From contig NZ_JAGHRC010000004.1 of assembly GCF_017743975.1 (NCBI RefSeq), positions 248,001 to 312,000 of the forward strand: 64,000 nt of DNA, written 5' to 3'. Source of the stretch: Ruegeria sp. R14_0. Its GTDB lineage: Bacteria; Pseudomonadota; Alphaproteobacteria; Rhodobacterales; Rhodobacteraceae. Both the position numbers and the translations under genes were made by a program. The notes under the pieces were generated by a model that did not search any database, was not told the origin of the DNA, and saw nothing but the letters and a program-made list of their open reading frames with translations. This document shows positions 54,020 to 62,873 of the stretch, in pieces (positions within the stretch are counted from its first letter, which is position 1; each line of letters opens with the position of its first letter).

Positions 54020-54634
54020 ATGGATTGTTTGAACTGTCCCAATTGCGGGTCGGAAAACCCAAAACTGCTGCAGCAGCTCAAGGTTGCGACCTGTCTTTCG
54101 TGTGGCACGACGCTGATGATCAACGATGAGCATGTTCAACTGGCCGGTGACCAAGGCATAATGCACGATGCGCCAATGTTGTTCGGGCTTGGCGATACGG
54201 TAACACTTGGCCGGACGTCAGTGCGGATTCTGGGTCATGCACGGTATTCCTATGGCCGCGGTTTTTGGGATGAGTTCTGCGGTGCCGATGACGCCGGCGC
54301 GACTTACTGGATCTCTGTGGATGAAGGCGATGTCGTGATGCAGACGCGTTTGCATGGTCAGGACGTGCCCAAATCCCCTCCACCTTTTAGGCCAGGTGAG
54401 ACGCTCGACTTTGATGCCGCCACCTTTACCGTAACCGAGGTCGAAACTGCAGAGTGCATCGCCCTGCGCGGACAGTTTGACGAAGCGCTTCAGGTCGGTG
54501 AGCGCCACGATTTCGTCAACGCGTCAGCCGGAGACGAAGCCCTGTTGTCCGGTGAGTTTTGGGCAGATAGTGCCCTGTGGTTCTATGGCCGCTGGTATGA
54601 CCCCTTTGACATTAAGGTTGAACGCAACGCATGA
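54020..54634 (+). CDS. Zinc-ribbon DUF4178 protein 1
   Basis: A 204-residue soluble protein. Two CxxC pairs at the N-terminus (CPNCGSEN and CLSCGTTL) form a zinc ribbon, followed by a DUF4178 domain (GLGDTVTLGRTSVRILG onwards). The start at 54020 begins exactly at the ribbon; the longer frame from 53969 adds unrelated residues. It overlaps the second DUF4178 gene by 4 nt. The function is unknown. The operon also encodes DUF350 and a spermidine-synthase-like protein. Confidence 0.82.
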   Translation: MDCLNCPNCGSENPKLLQQLKVATCLSCGTTLMINDEHVQLAGDQGIMHDAPMLFGLGDTVTLGRTSVRILGHARYSYGRGFWDEFCGADDAGATYWISVDEGDVVMQTRLHGQDVPKSPPPFRPGETLDFDAATFTVTEVETAECIALRGQFDEALQVGERHDFVNASAGDEALLSGEFWADSALWFYGRWYDPFDIKVERNA

Positions 54635-55932
54635 CCCGGAATCCCGAGCTTGTTTCGATCAACTGCACCAGCTGCGGCGCTGGTCTGGATGTGCTGGGCG
54701 GGGGCAGGGTGGTTGTGCAGATCTGCCCCTATTGCGGATCTGAGCTGGACGCTCAGGACAACTATCGTACCTTGCGTCAGTTCACAGGTTTGAAACGGCC
54801 CGAGACTCCATTCTCGCTGGGTCAAAAAGGTACTCTGTACGGTGTGGAGTTTACGATCATCGGCTTGATGGAACGTCAGGAACGATGGGCCGGTCGGCTG
54901 TACAGCTGGGTCGATCATCAGTTGTTTTCCCCAACCCACGGGTATGCCTGGCTGACAGTGGATAACCAGCATCTGGTGTTCACCCGACGCTATCGCGGAT
55001 CTGCCTGGATGTCCGAGCAATGGGTGGAGACCGCAGATTATCCGCCCACGGTTACGACCGAATATGGGCGTTTCAAGTATTACGAAACCGCCACAAGCTC
55101 GATCACCTATGTCGAAGGTGAGTTCACCTGGCGACCGAAGGTTGGCGAAAAGACCACCACCATCTCGGCCATGTCCGAGGATGCGATGCTGGATTTCTCG
55201 ACGACCGGGTCCGAGCGTGAAATCTATCGTTCGGTCTACGTTCCGAAAGAACAGGCCGAGGCCGCATTTGGGGTCGACCTGAACCTCAAGCCATATCGCG
55301 TGCATCCGTTGCAGCCGTTTGCAAAAGGCCCCAATTATGGGTTTCTGCGGAATGCGGCGTTTGTCTTTGCTGCGATCTGCCTGATGATGGCGTTCGTTTT
55401 GACAACACGCACGGGGTATCCGGTGATGCGTGATTTCAACGTAGACTTCCGGAACCTGCCGGTCGAGATTCCGATCCCATTGCAGGCCGACAGTCAACTG
55501 ACCCGGATTTCGTTTCTTGGGGATGTGCGAAACAGCTGGGCCTATCTCGATCTCGAACTGCGCGACCCGACGGGTGAACCTGTATTCGAGGCCGGGCGCA
55601 TGATCGAATACTACACCGGGCGGGACGCGGACGGAACGTGGGGTGAAGGGTCGCAACGCGCCAGTCTGACATTCCGGCCGGAACAGACCGGCAACTACAC
55701 CTTGGTGATGGATGTGCCAGAGCAGGGCGTGTGGAATGACCGAATGGCGGACCGGGTGCCAAGCCGGCCCTTTAGTAACTTGCGGGTTGATGTGACCTCA
55801 GGCCTGTCCAGCGGGCTCTGGGCTCTGGCGTTGGCAGGCGCGTTCGGGCTGTTGTTCCTGTTTCAGTTCGGGCGTAAACACCTGCATCAACGCGCAAGGT
55901 GGTCCGGCACGGATTGGGTGGACGAGGAGTAG
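54631..55932 (+). CDS. Zinc-ribbon DUF4178 membrane protein 2
   Basis: A 433-residue protein with an N-terminal zinc ribbon (CTSCGAGL and CPYCGSEL), a DUF4178 domain (about 45-215, GQKGTLYGVEFTIIGL), a membrane helix (about 239-262), an extracytoplasmic beta-rich domain and a second helix (about 393-412) before a basic end. It probably anchors the operon's complex at the inner membrane. It is paired with the smaller DUF4178 gene upstream and followed 2 nt later by a tiny membrane protein gene. Confidence 0.82.
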   Translation: MTRNPELVSINCTSCGAGLDVLGGGRVVVQICPYCGSELDAQDNYRTLRQFTGLKRPETPFSLGQKGTLYGVEFTIIGLMERQERWAGRLYSWVDHQLFSPTHGYAWLTVDNQHLVFTRRYRGSAWMSEQWVETADYPPTVTTEYGRFKYYETATSSITYVEGEFTWRPKVGEKTTTISAMSEDAMLDFSTTGSEREIYRSVYVPKEQAEAAFGVDLNLKPYRVHPLQPFAKGPNYGFLRNAAFVFAAICLMMAFVLTTRTGYPVMRDFNVDFRNLPVEIPIPLQADSQLTRISFLGDVRNSWAYLDLELRDPTGEPVFEAGRMIEYYTGRDADGTWGEGSQRASLTFRPEQTGNYTLVMDVPEQGVWNDRMADRVPSRPFSNLRVDVTSGLSSGLWALALAGAFGLLFLFQFGRKHLHQRARWSGTDWVDEE

Positions 55933-55934
55933 CA

Positions 55935-56099
55935 GTGACACTGTTCAGGATCATATTCATCGTCATCTCGACCACGGCAATTGCAGCCTCGGGCTATGTC
56001 GCCTGGCATGGCTATGGGGCCCAAAGCCGCGATTTGGACACCTCTGTCCGGGTTGGCAGCGGTGGCGGCGGGTACTATCGATCAAATCGAATAAAATAA
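55935..56099 (+). CDS. Small single-helix membrane protein
   Basis: A 54-residue protein starting at GTG 55935, set by a GAGGAG site five bases upstream. It has one N-terminal hydrophobic helix (LFRIIFIVISTTAIAASGYV), then a polar tail with GSGGGGYY. It sits between the DUF4178 and DUF350 genes and is likely a small subunit of the same membrane assembly. I do not recognise a family. Confidence 0.65.
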   Translation: MTLFRIIFIVISTTAIAASGYVAWHGYGAQSRDLDTSVRVGSGGGGYYRSNRIK

Positions 56100-56109
56100 C
56101 GAGGAACCA

Positions 56110-56334
56110 ATGGATTATATTGCGGCAATTCAAATTGCAGAGATCATAAGCACCGTATTCTATACCATTCTGGGCGTGTCGCTGATGTGGGGCGTTTGGA
56201 AAGTGATCGATTGGATGACGCCGTTTTCGGTCGTGCATGAGATTGAGAAGGACCAGAACATCGCCCTCGCGATCCTGATAGGGCTGTTGTTTGTAGCGGT
56301 GTCCATTATCATTGCGGCTGTCATCCTGTCATGA
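56110..56334 (+). CDS. DUF350-family membrane protein
   Basis: A 74-residue protein with two hydrophobic helices separated by a short polar stretch (VIDWMTPFSVVHEIEKDQN), the pattern of a half-length DUF350 unit; longer members have two units. It has an ACGAGGAACCA ribosome site and overlaps the next gene by 4 nt. DUF350 often neighbours DUF4178 and spermidine-synthase-like genes. The function is unknown. Confidence 0.82.
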   Translation: MDYIAAIQIAEIISTVFYTILGVSLMWGVWKVIDWMTPFSVVHEIEKDQNIALAILIGLLFVAVSIIIAAVILS

Positions 56335-57872
56335 CACCGGACCGCGCGGTCGAGGCGCGCGCCGCGTGGCTTTTGACTGCAACCTTCCTGGTCGCCGTTG
56401 CAGGCCTGATCTATGAGCTGATTGCCGCGACGCTCTCCAGTTATCTGCTGGGCGACTCTGTGCGGCAGTTTTCGCTGGTGATCGGGATCTTTCTGTCAGC
56501 GATGGGTGTAGGGGCCTGGCTTTCGCGTTTCGTGACACACGCATTTTCGGGCTTTGTCTGGGCGCAGATCCTGCTGGGGATCGTCGGCGGGTTTATGGCA
56601 CCCGTGCTTTTTCTGAATTATGCTTGGATGGGGCAAGTGGCTCTGCCGCTTTACGCAGCGCTGATTGCAATCGGCATCTTGTCGGGGATGGAAATCCCGC
56701 TGATTGCCCGCGTGTTGGAACAGATTGGCGCCCTGAAGTTCCGGTTCGAAAACGTGCTGAGTGTGGACTACATCGGCGCTCTGGTCGCCTCACTGGCATT
56801 TCCCTTGCTGGTGATCCCACATCTGGGGTTGATGTCCGCCAGTCTGGCCTTTGGTGGGTTGAACCTTGCCGTGGCGGGGCTGTCCTTGCTGTTGTTCCGG
56901 GAATGGGCGACGCGGGTGCAGGTGGCAGTCTGGGCGCTGGCCTTCGCCGCCACTCTGGTCGCCTTGTGGCATTCGGAACGGCTGGTTTCCGTGACCGAGG
57001 CCGAGCTGTTCGAAGATGACATCATCCTGACCGAAGCCACGCCCTATCAGCAGATCACTGTGACCCGGTATCGCGACCGGGTGCGCCTGTTTCTGAACCA
57101 CTCTATCCAGTTCGACTCTCTGGACGAGCATCGCTATCACGAGCCGTTGGTGCATCCGGCGATGGCGCTGGCTCCACGACGGGACAGCGTGCTGATCCTG
57201 GGCGGCGGCGATGGCATGGCCGTGCGCGAGGTGCTGCGTTATGGGGACGTTCAGACCGTAACTCTGGTGGACCTCGATCCGCGAGTAACCGAGCTGTTCC
57301 GCGATCATCCTGAGCTTTCGGTTCTGAACGACAACGCGTTGCGCGATCCACGGGTGACCGTTGTCAACGAAGATGCATGGCAATTTCTAGAACGTGACAC
57401 GGGTCTTTATGACGTCGTCATCATCGATTTACCCGATCCCAAGTCGATTGCACTGTCACGACTTTACACCCGGCAATTCTATGGGCTGCTGGCAGAGCGG
57501 TTAAGCGGGCAGGGGGTCTTTGTCACACAAGCCGGATCGCCGTTCTTTGCGCGGCAGGCGTTCTGGTCCGTGGTCGAAACGATTGAGAGCAGCCGCAATC
57601 CGCAGCAGCCGGGGCAGGGGATGCAGACCATCCCGTATCACAGCTATGTGCCCAGCTTTGGCGAATGGGGCTTTGTCCTGGCCTCGTTCGAACCGATACG
57701 GGATCGGCGGATCAGACTGCCCGATGGTTTGAGCTATCTTAATGCTGATGTCTGGCGTGCGGCGCAGGTTTTCGGTGGCGATATTGACCGGCTTGATGCA
57801 CTGCCCAACACGCTGCAATCGCACGCACTGATCGGGTATTATCTGGATGGGTGGGACTACTGGTTCCGGTAA
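56331..57872 (+). CDS. Membrane-anchored spermidine-synthase-like protein
   Basis: A 513-residue protein with about seven N-terminal hydrophobic helices (residues 1-215, starting FLVAVAGLIYELIAATL) and a C-terminal aminopropyltransferase-like domain. The SAM-type motif ILGGGDGMAVREVL and IIDLPDP retain the fold's nucleotide-binding and catalytic Asp positions, and TQAGSPFF is also conserved. True SpeE lacks the membrane part and is about half the size. Substrate unknown: a membrane-linked polyamine transfer is the family-based idea. It is the last gene of the operon. Confidence 0.85.
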   Translation: MTPDRAVEARAAWLLTATFLVAVAGLIYELIAATLSSYLLGDSVRQFSLVIGIFLSAMGVGAWLSRFVTHAFSGFVWAQILLGIVGGFMAPVLFLNYAWMGQVALPLYAALIAIGILSGMEIPLIARVLEQIGALKFRFENVLSVDYIGALVASLAFPLLVIPHLGLMSASLAFGGLNLAVAGLSLLLFREWATRVQVAVWALAFAATLVALWHSERLVSVTEAELFEDDIILTEATPYQQITVTRYRDRVRLFLNHSIQFDSLDEHRYHEPLVHPAMALAPRRDSVLILGGGDGMAVREVLRYGDVQTVTLVDLDPRVTELFRDHPELSVLNDNALRDPRVTVVNEDAWQFLERDTGLYDVVIIDLPDPKSIALSRLYTRQFYGLLAERLSGQGVFVTQAGSPFFARQAFWSVVETIESSRNPQQPGQGMQTIPYHSYVPSFGEWGFVLASFEPIRDRRIRLPDGLSYLNADVWRAAQVFGGDIDRLDALPNTLQSHALIGYYLDGWDYWFR

Positions 57873-57925
57873 ACCGTGTGAAATCTGGGGGTAGGGGGCG
57901 GACCCAATTGCTTCGATCACCCCAC

Positions 57926-57983
57926 AAAACTTAGTTTTATCAGACCCTTGTCGAAGAATTTTTCCAATTACTAAAAATTTAGT
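57926..57983. promoter_or_regulatory. Two candidate operator palindromes upstream of the glycerol transporter operon
   Basis: AAAACTTAGTTTT (57926-57938) and ACTAAAAATTTAGT (57970-57983) are both perfect inverted repeats that share TTAGTTT, 48 bp apart, just before glpV. The spacing suits two sites for a repressor such as a DeoR-type GlpR, which is not in the window. Confidence 0.45.
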
Positions 57984-58062
57984 TTGACAGATGCGCAACA
58001 AATCGCTGATGCTGATCGCCATCCGGTTCGCGCCGGAAACCATAATCTTTGGGAGGAGACAG

Positions 58063-59802
58063 ATGCGGAGACATCTACTTTCCGCAGTGGCGGCGGCTGC
58101 CGTCATTGCGGGGCACGGTCCCGTTTGGGCCGACGAAGCCGCAGCACAACGTTGGATTGACGACGAATTCCAGCCATCGACCCTGTCGAAAGACGAACAG
58201 ATGGGTGAGATGAAGTGGTTCATCGAAGCTGCACAACCCTACGCCGGCATGGAAATCAATGTCCTGTCCGAAGGTATCCCGACCCACTCGTACGAGTCCG
58301 AGGTCCTGACCAAGGCGTTCGAGGAAATCACCGGCATCAAGGTCAACCACCAGATCTTGGGTGAAGGCGAAGTTGTTCAGGCCGTTCAGACCCAGATGCA
58401 GACCGGACGGAACCTGTATGACGGCTATGTCAACGACAGCGACCTGATCGGCACGCATTCGCGCCTGCAACTGGCCTATAACCTGACCGAACAGATGGGC
58501 GGCGATTGGGCGGCGACGACATCGCCGACGCTGGATCTGGATGACTTCATGGGCATTCAGTTCACGACCGGCCCGGACGGCAATCTGTATCAACTGCCAG
58601 ACCAGCAGTTTGCGAACCTGTACTGGTTCCGCAAGGACTGGTTCGATGACGAAGCCAACAAGGCCGCGTTCAAAGAGAAGTATGGCTATGACCTCGGCGT
58701 CCCGGTCAACTGGTCAGCCTATGAGGACATCGCCGAATTCTTCACCAATGACGTGAAGGAAATCGACGGCGTGGCGATCTATGGCCATATGGACTACGGC
58801 AAACGCGCGCCTGACCTGGGCTGGCGCATGACCGACGCGTGGCTGTCGATGGCCGGTGCCGGAGACGTGGGCGAGCCGAACGGCGTTCCCGTCGACGAAT
58901 GGGGCATCCGCATGGAAGCGGGCACCTGTAACCCTGTTGGTGCATCCGTTTCGCGCGGTGGTGCTGCAAACGGTCCGGCTGCGGTCTATGCGATCCGCAA
59001 ATGGGACGAATGGCTGCGCAACTATGCGCCTCCGGGTGCGGCGTCTTATGACTTTTACCAGTCGCTGCCGGCGCTCAGCCAAGGCAACGTGGCCCAGCAG
59101 ATCTTCTGGTACACCGCCTTCACCGCCGACATGGTGAAGCCGAAGTCCGAAGGCAACAACACCGTGGATGACGAAGGCACGCCGCTGTGGCGGATGGCGC
59201 CCAGCCCACACGGTCCTTACTGGGAAGACGGCCAGAAGGTTGGTTATCAGGACGTGGGGTCGTGGACCTTCCTGAAATCTACACCTTCGGATCGTGCCCA
59301 GGCCGCGTGGCTGTACGCTCAGTTCGTGACGTCCAAGACTGTTGACGTGAAGAAGTCCCACGTGGGTCTGACCTTCATCCGCGACAGCTCGGTCAACCAC
59401 GAGTCGTTCACCGAACGCGCGCCCAAGCTGGGTGGTCTGGTTGAGTTCTATCGCTCGCCTGATCGTGTGGCATGGTCGCCGACCGGCATCAACGTGCCGG
59501 ATTATCCGAAGCTGGCCCAGATCTGGTGGCAGCAGATCGGTGACGTGAACTCGGGTGCCTTTACACCGCAAGAGGCGATGGACCGTCTGGCAGAAGAGAT
59601 GGACATCACCATGGCCCGGATGCAGGCCGCGGATGAAAGCGCCGGTGTTTACGGTGGTTGCGGTCCGCGCCTGAACGAGCCGCAAGATGCGTCTTTCTGG
59701 CTGGAAAAGGCAGGTTCGCCGAAAGCGAAGCTGGAGAACGAAAAGCCGCAGGGCCAGACCGTCAACTATGACGAACTGGTGGCGCGCTGGCAGGCTCAGT
59801 AA
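58063..59802 (+). CDS. glpV: Glycerol ABC transporter substrate-binding protein
   Basis: A 579-residue periplasmic binding protein with signal peptide (MRRHLLSAVAAAAVIAGHGP, cleaved after VWA). The start at 58063 follows a strong GGGAGGAGACAG site; the longer frame from 57991 is not needed. It is long for a family 1 binding protein, as GlpV members are. The gene order binding protein, two ATPases, two permeases and a DUF2160 protein identifies the glycerol importer described in rhizobia (glpSTPQUV), here with glpV first. Glycerol specificity is by homology. Confidence 0.9.
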   Translation: MRRHLLSAVAAAAVIAGHGPVWADEAAAQRWIDDEFQPSTLSKDEQMGEMKWFIEAAQPYAGMEINVLSEGIPTHSYESEVLTKAFEEITGIKVNHQILGEGEVVQAVQTQMQTGRNLYDGYVNDSDLIGTHSRLQLAYNLTEQMGGDWAATTSPTLDLDDFMGIQFTTGPDGNLYQLPDQQFANLYWFRKDWFDDEANKAAFKEKYGYDLGVPVNWSAYEDIAEFFTNDVKEIDGVAIYGHMDYGKRAPDLGWRMTDAWLSMAGAGDVGEPNGVPVDEWGIRMEAGTCNPVGASVSRGGAANGPAAVYAIRKWDEWLRNYAPPGAASYDFYQSLPALSQGNVAQQIFWYTAFTADMVKPKSEGNNTVDDEGTPLWRMAPSPHGPYWEDGQKVGYQDVGSWTFLKSTPSDRAQAAWLYAQFVTSKTVDVKKSHVGLTFIRDSSVNHESFTERAPKLGGLVEFYRSPDRVAWSPTGINVPDYPKLAQIWWQQIGDVNSGAFTPQEAMDRLAEEMDITMARMQAADESAGVYGGCGPRLNEPQDASFWLEKAGSPKAKLENEKPQGQTVNYDELVARWQAQ

Positions 59803-59885
59803 GTCCCTGACAACCGGGGATGCCGGCTGCGGCATCCCCACCCCTAAGACCAGTGCCAAGCGCTGCAGGACCGGAACCCACGGAC

Positions 59886-60935
59886 ATGATCGAACTTCAA
59901 GACGCGACCAAGCGGGTCGGTAACGTCATCCATATCAAACCCACATCCCTGACGCTGCAAACCGGCCATTTCAACGTGCTGTTGGGGGCGACCGGATCGG
60001 GCAAAACCTCTCTGATCAAGATGATGGCCGGGCTGGACCCGATTGCTTCGGGCAAGGTCTTTATGGACGGGCAGGATGTGACACGGTTGAACACGCAAAA
60101 GCGGCAGATCAGCCTGGTGCACCAATTCTTTGTGAATTACCCGCATATGACCGTGTTCGACAATATTGCCTCGCCGCTGCGCGTGGCAGGCATGGCAAAA
60201 TCCGAAATAGAAGGCCGCGTGGAGGAGGCCGCCGATCTGCTGCAACTGCGCCCGATGCTGCACCGCCGCCCGCATGAACTGTCGGGCGGGCAGCAACAAC
60301 GCACCGCGCTGGCGCGTGCCATTGCGAAAGAGAGCCGCGCGGTGTTCCTGGACGAACCGCTGGCCAACCTCGATTACAAGCTGCGCGAAGAATTGCGCGA
60401 GCAGTTGCCCGACCTGTTTGCAGGGCGCGGGGCCGTGGTGGTCTATGCAACTTCGGAGCCGGAAGAGGCACTGCTGCTGGGCGGTTACACGGCGTTGATG
60501 GAGGATGGTCGCGTGACGCAATTCGGTCCGACCGCCGACATCTATCGCAACCCCGAAAACCTTGCCGCTGCGCGGGTGTTTTCCGATCCGCCGATCAACG
60601 TGGCCCGCATCACCGTCTCCGGCGCGCAAGCGCAATTGGCCGGGGGAGGGGGCTGGACCGTCCCCGAGATGGCCGATGGCGAGTACATGGTCGCCGTACG
60701 GCCGCACCGGGTCACGCCGACCCGTACATCCGACGCGGATGTGGAGCTGACGGGCCGGGTGATCGTGACCGAATTGTCGGGTTCGGATTCCAGCGCGCAT
60801 TTCCGCCACGGCGCGGATGACTGGGTGTCTCTGGCTGCAGGCGTGCATCCTTATCAGGTCGGTGAGGATCACAGTTTCTACATGAACCCGGCGCATTGCC
60901 GGTATTTCGGCCAAGACGGCCAAAGGGTCGCGTGA
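59886..60935 (+). CDS. glpS: Glycerol ABC transporter ATPase GlpS
   Basis: A 349-residue ATPase with Walker A GATGSGKTS, signature LSGGQQQR and Walker B VFLDEPLANLD. The switch-histidine position is altered: VYATSEPEEA has Ser where the partner has His (VTHDQTEA). A TOBE domain follows. It should form a heterodimer with GlpT. The start at 59886 (MIELQD) is preferred over 59820 because the extra residues are a proline/alanine spacer. It ends 1 nt before glpT. Confidence 0.92.
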   Translation: MIELQDATKRVGNVIHIKPTSLTLQTGHFNVLLGATGSGKTSLIKMMAGLDPIASGKVFMDGQDVTRLNTQKRQISLVHQFFVNYPHMTVFDNIASPLRVAGMAKSEIEGRVEEAADLLQLRPMLHRRPHELSGGQQQRTALARAIAKESRAVFLDEPLANLDYKLREELREQLPDLFAGRGAVVVYATSEPEEALLLGGYTALMEDGRVTQFGPTADIYRNPENLAAARVFSDPPINVARITVSGAQAQLAGGGGWTVPEMADGEYMVAVRPHRVTPTRTSDADVELTGRVIVTELSGSDSSAHFRHGADDWVSLAAGVHPYQVGEDHSFYMNPAHCRYFGQDGQRVA

Positions 60936-60936
60936 C

Positions 60937-62013
60937 ATGGCACAGATCAAGCTTTCAAACCTGCGACACAGCTATATGCCCGCGCCAAAAGGCCCCGAGG
61001 ATTACGCGCTGAAGGAAATCGACGTAACGTGGCGCGACGGCGGGGCATATGCACTGCTGGGGCCATCAGGCTGCGGCAAGTCGACGTTACTGAACATCAT
61101 CTCGGGTCTGCTGACCCCGTCCGAAGGGCAGATCCTGTTCGACGGTCAGGACGTGACCGCCTTGCCCCCCGATCAGCGCAACATTGCGCAGGTTTTCCAG
61201 TTCCCGGTGATTTACGACACGATGACCGTGGGCGAAAACCTGGCCTTTCCACTGAAGAACCGCGGTGTCGATCCGGCGACGATAAAACGTCGCGTCGATG
61301 AGATCGCCGAGATGTTGGACGTCACGGATATGCTGAGTACCCGCGCCAGCGGTCTCAGCCCGGACAACAAGCAGAAGATCTCGATGGGGCGCGGTCTGGT
61401 CCGCGATGATGTGAACGCAGTGATGTTCGATGAGCCGCTGACCGTGATCGACCCGCATCTGAAATGGAAACTGCGGTCCAAGCTGAAAGAGCTGCATCAG
61501 CGTGTGCAGGCCACGATGATCTACGTGACCCACGACCAGACCGAAGCCCTGACCTTCGCGGACGAGGTGGTTGTGATGCAGGAAGGCGAGGTGGTGCAGA
61601 TCGGTACGCCGGTGGAACTGTTCGAGCGCCCTCAGCACACATTTGTGGGCCATTTCATCGGATCACCCGGCATGAACGTTCTGCCTTGCGAGGCCAAAGG
61701 CGATCGCGCCGTTTTCGAAGGCCATGAGGTGATGCTGGAAGGCCCAACCCATGGCGACGGAGGCCGCACCGATCTGGGTATCCGCCCAGAATATGTGGGC
61801 TTTGGCGACACTGGTATTCCGGCGCACGTGACCAAGGTGTCCGACATCGGCCGCCACTATGTGGTCAGCGCCATGGTGGGCAATACGGCCCTCAAAGCCG
61901 TGACGGAACATGAGGTGCCAGAGCCGGGATCCGAGGTCTTCCTGCAATTCAAACCTGAACAATCCCGCGTCTATCGCGATGGCTGGATTGCAACCGAGGA
62001 GCGGGCACAATGA
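60937..62013 (+). CDS. glpT: Glycerol ABC transporter ATPase GlpT
   Basis: A 358-residue ATPase with Walker A GPSGCGKST, Walker B VMFDEPLTVID and an intact switch histidine (VTHDQTEA), but its signature motif is LSPDNKQK instead of LSGGQ. With GlpS this gives one complete ATP site (GlpT nucleotide motifs with GlpS signature) and one degenerate site. The TOBE domain is intact. It overlaps glpP by 4 nt. Confidence 0.92.
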   Translation: MAQIKLSNLRHSYMPAPKGPEDYALKEIDVTWRDGGAYALLGPSGCGKSTLLNIISGLLTPSEGQILFDGQDVTALPPDQRNIAQVFQFPVIYDTMTVGENLAFPLKNRGVDPATIKRRVDEIAEMLDVTDMLSTRASGLSPDNKQKISMGRGLVRDDVNAVMFDEPLTVIDPHLKWKLRSKLKELHQRVQATMIYVTHDQTEALTFADEVVVMQEGEVVQIGTPVELFERPQHTFVGHFIGSPGMNVLPCEAKGDRAVFEGHEVMLEGPTHGDGGRTDLGIRPEYVGFGDTGIPAHVTKVSDIGRHYVVSAMVGNTALKAVTEHEVPEPGSEVFLQFKPEQSRVYRDGWIATEERAQ

Positions 62014-62873
62014 GAACGGAAAACCAAAAGGCGTGGTTCTTTGTCCTGCCGGTGCTGGCACTGGTCGCGTTCAACGCGCTGGTGCCGATGATGACAGTGG
62101 TCAACTATTCGGTGCAGGAAACCTTTGGCAACAACCAGTTCTTCTGGGAAGGGCTGGGGTGGTTCGAGCAGATTCTGCGGTCGGACCGCTTTCAGGCGGC
62201 CCTCGGTCGGCAGTTCCTCTTTACCTTCCTGATCCTGCTGATCGAGGTGCCCCTTGGCATCATCGTCGCGCTGTCCATGCCGCGCAAAGGGTTATGGGTG
62301 CCGGTGTGTCTGGTGCTGATGGCCTTGCCGATGCTGATCCCGTGGAACGTGGTCGGCTCGATGTGGAACATCTTTACCCTGCCGAAAATTGGTCTGATGG
62401 GGTACTTCCTGAATGACGTGCTGGGCATCAACTATGACATGACGCAACAGCCGCTGTCGGCCTGGATCACCATCGTCGTCATGGATGTCTGGCACTGGAC
62501 GTCGCTGGTTGTTCTGCTGTGCTATGCGGGCCTCGTGTCGATCCCGGACGCCTATTATCAAGCCGCCAAGATCGACGGTGCCAGCCCTTGGTCGGTGTTC
62601 CGCTATATCCAGCTGCCCAAGATGAAAACCGTCCTGACCATCGCCGTTCTGCTGCGCTTTATGGACAGTTTCAACATCTATACCGAGCCCTTCGTTCTGA
62701 CCGGCGGTGGCCCCGGCAACTCAACGACCTTGCTGTCGATCGACCTTGTGAAGATCGCGCTGGGACAGTTCGACCTTGGCCCTGCGGCCGCGATGAGCCT
62801 GATCTATTTCGCCATCACGCTGCTGGTCTCTTGGGTCTTCTACACTCTGATGACAAAGGATGACGCGCAATGA
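62010..62873 (+). CDS. glpP: Glycerol ABC transporter permease GlpP
   Basis: A 287-residue inner-membrane permease with six hydrophobic helices and the ATPase-coupling loop (AAKIDGASPWSVFRYIQLP). It overlaps its neighbours by 4 nt on both sides. With GlpQ it forms the channel through which glycerol passes to the cytoplasm. Confidence 0.93.
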   Translation: MRTENQKAWFFVLPVLALVAFNALVPMMTVVNYSVQETFGNNQFFWEGLGWFEQILRSDRFQAALGRQFLFTFLILLIEVPLGIIVALSMPRKGLWVPVCLVLMALPMLIPWNVVGSMWNIFTLPKIGLMGYFLNDVLGINYDMTQQPLSAWITIVVMDVWHWTSLVVLLCYAGLVSIPDAYYQAAKIDGASPWSVFRYIQLPKMKTVLTIAVLLRFMDSFNIYTEPFVLTGGGPGNSTTLLSIDLVKIALGQFDLGPAAAMSLIYFAITLLVSWVFYTLMTKDDAQ

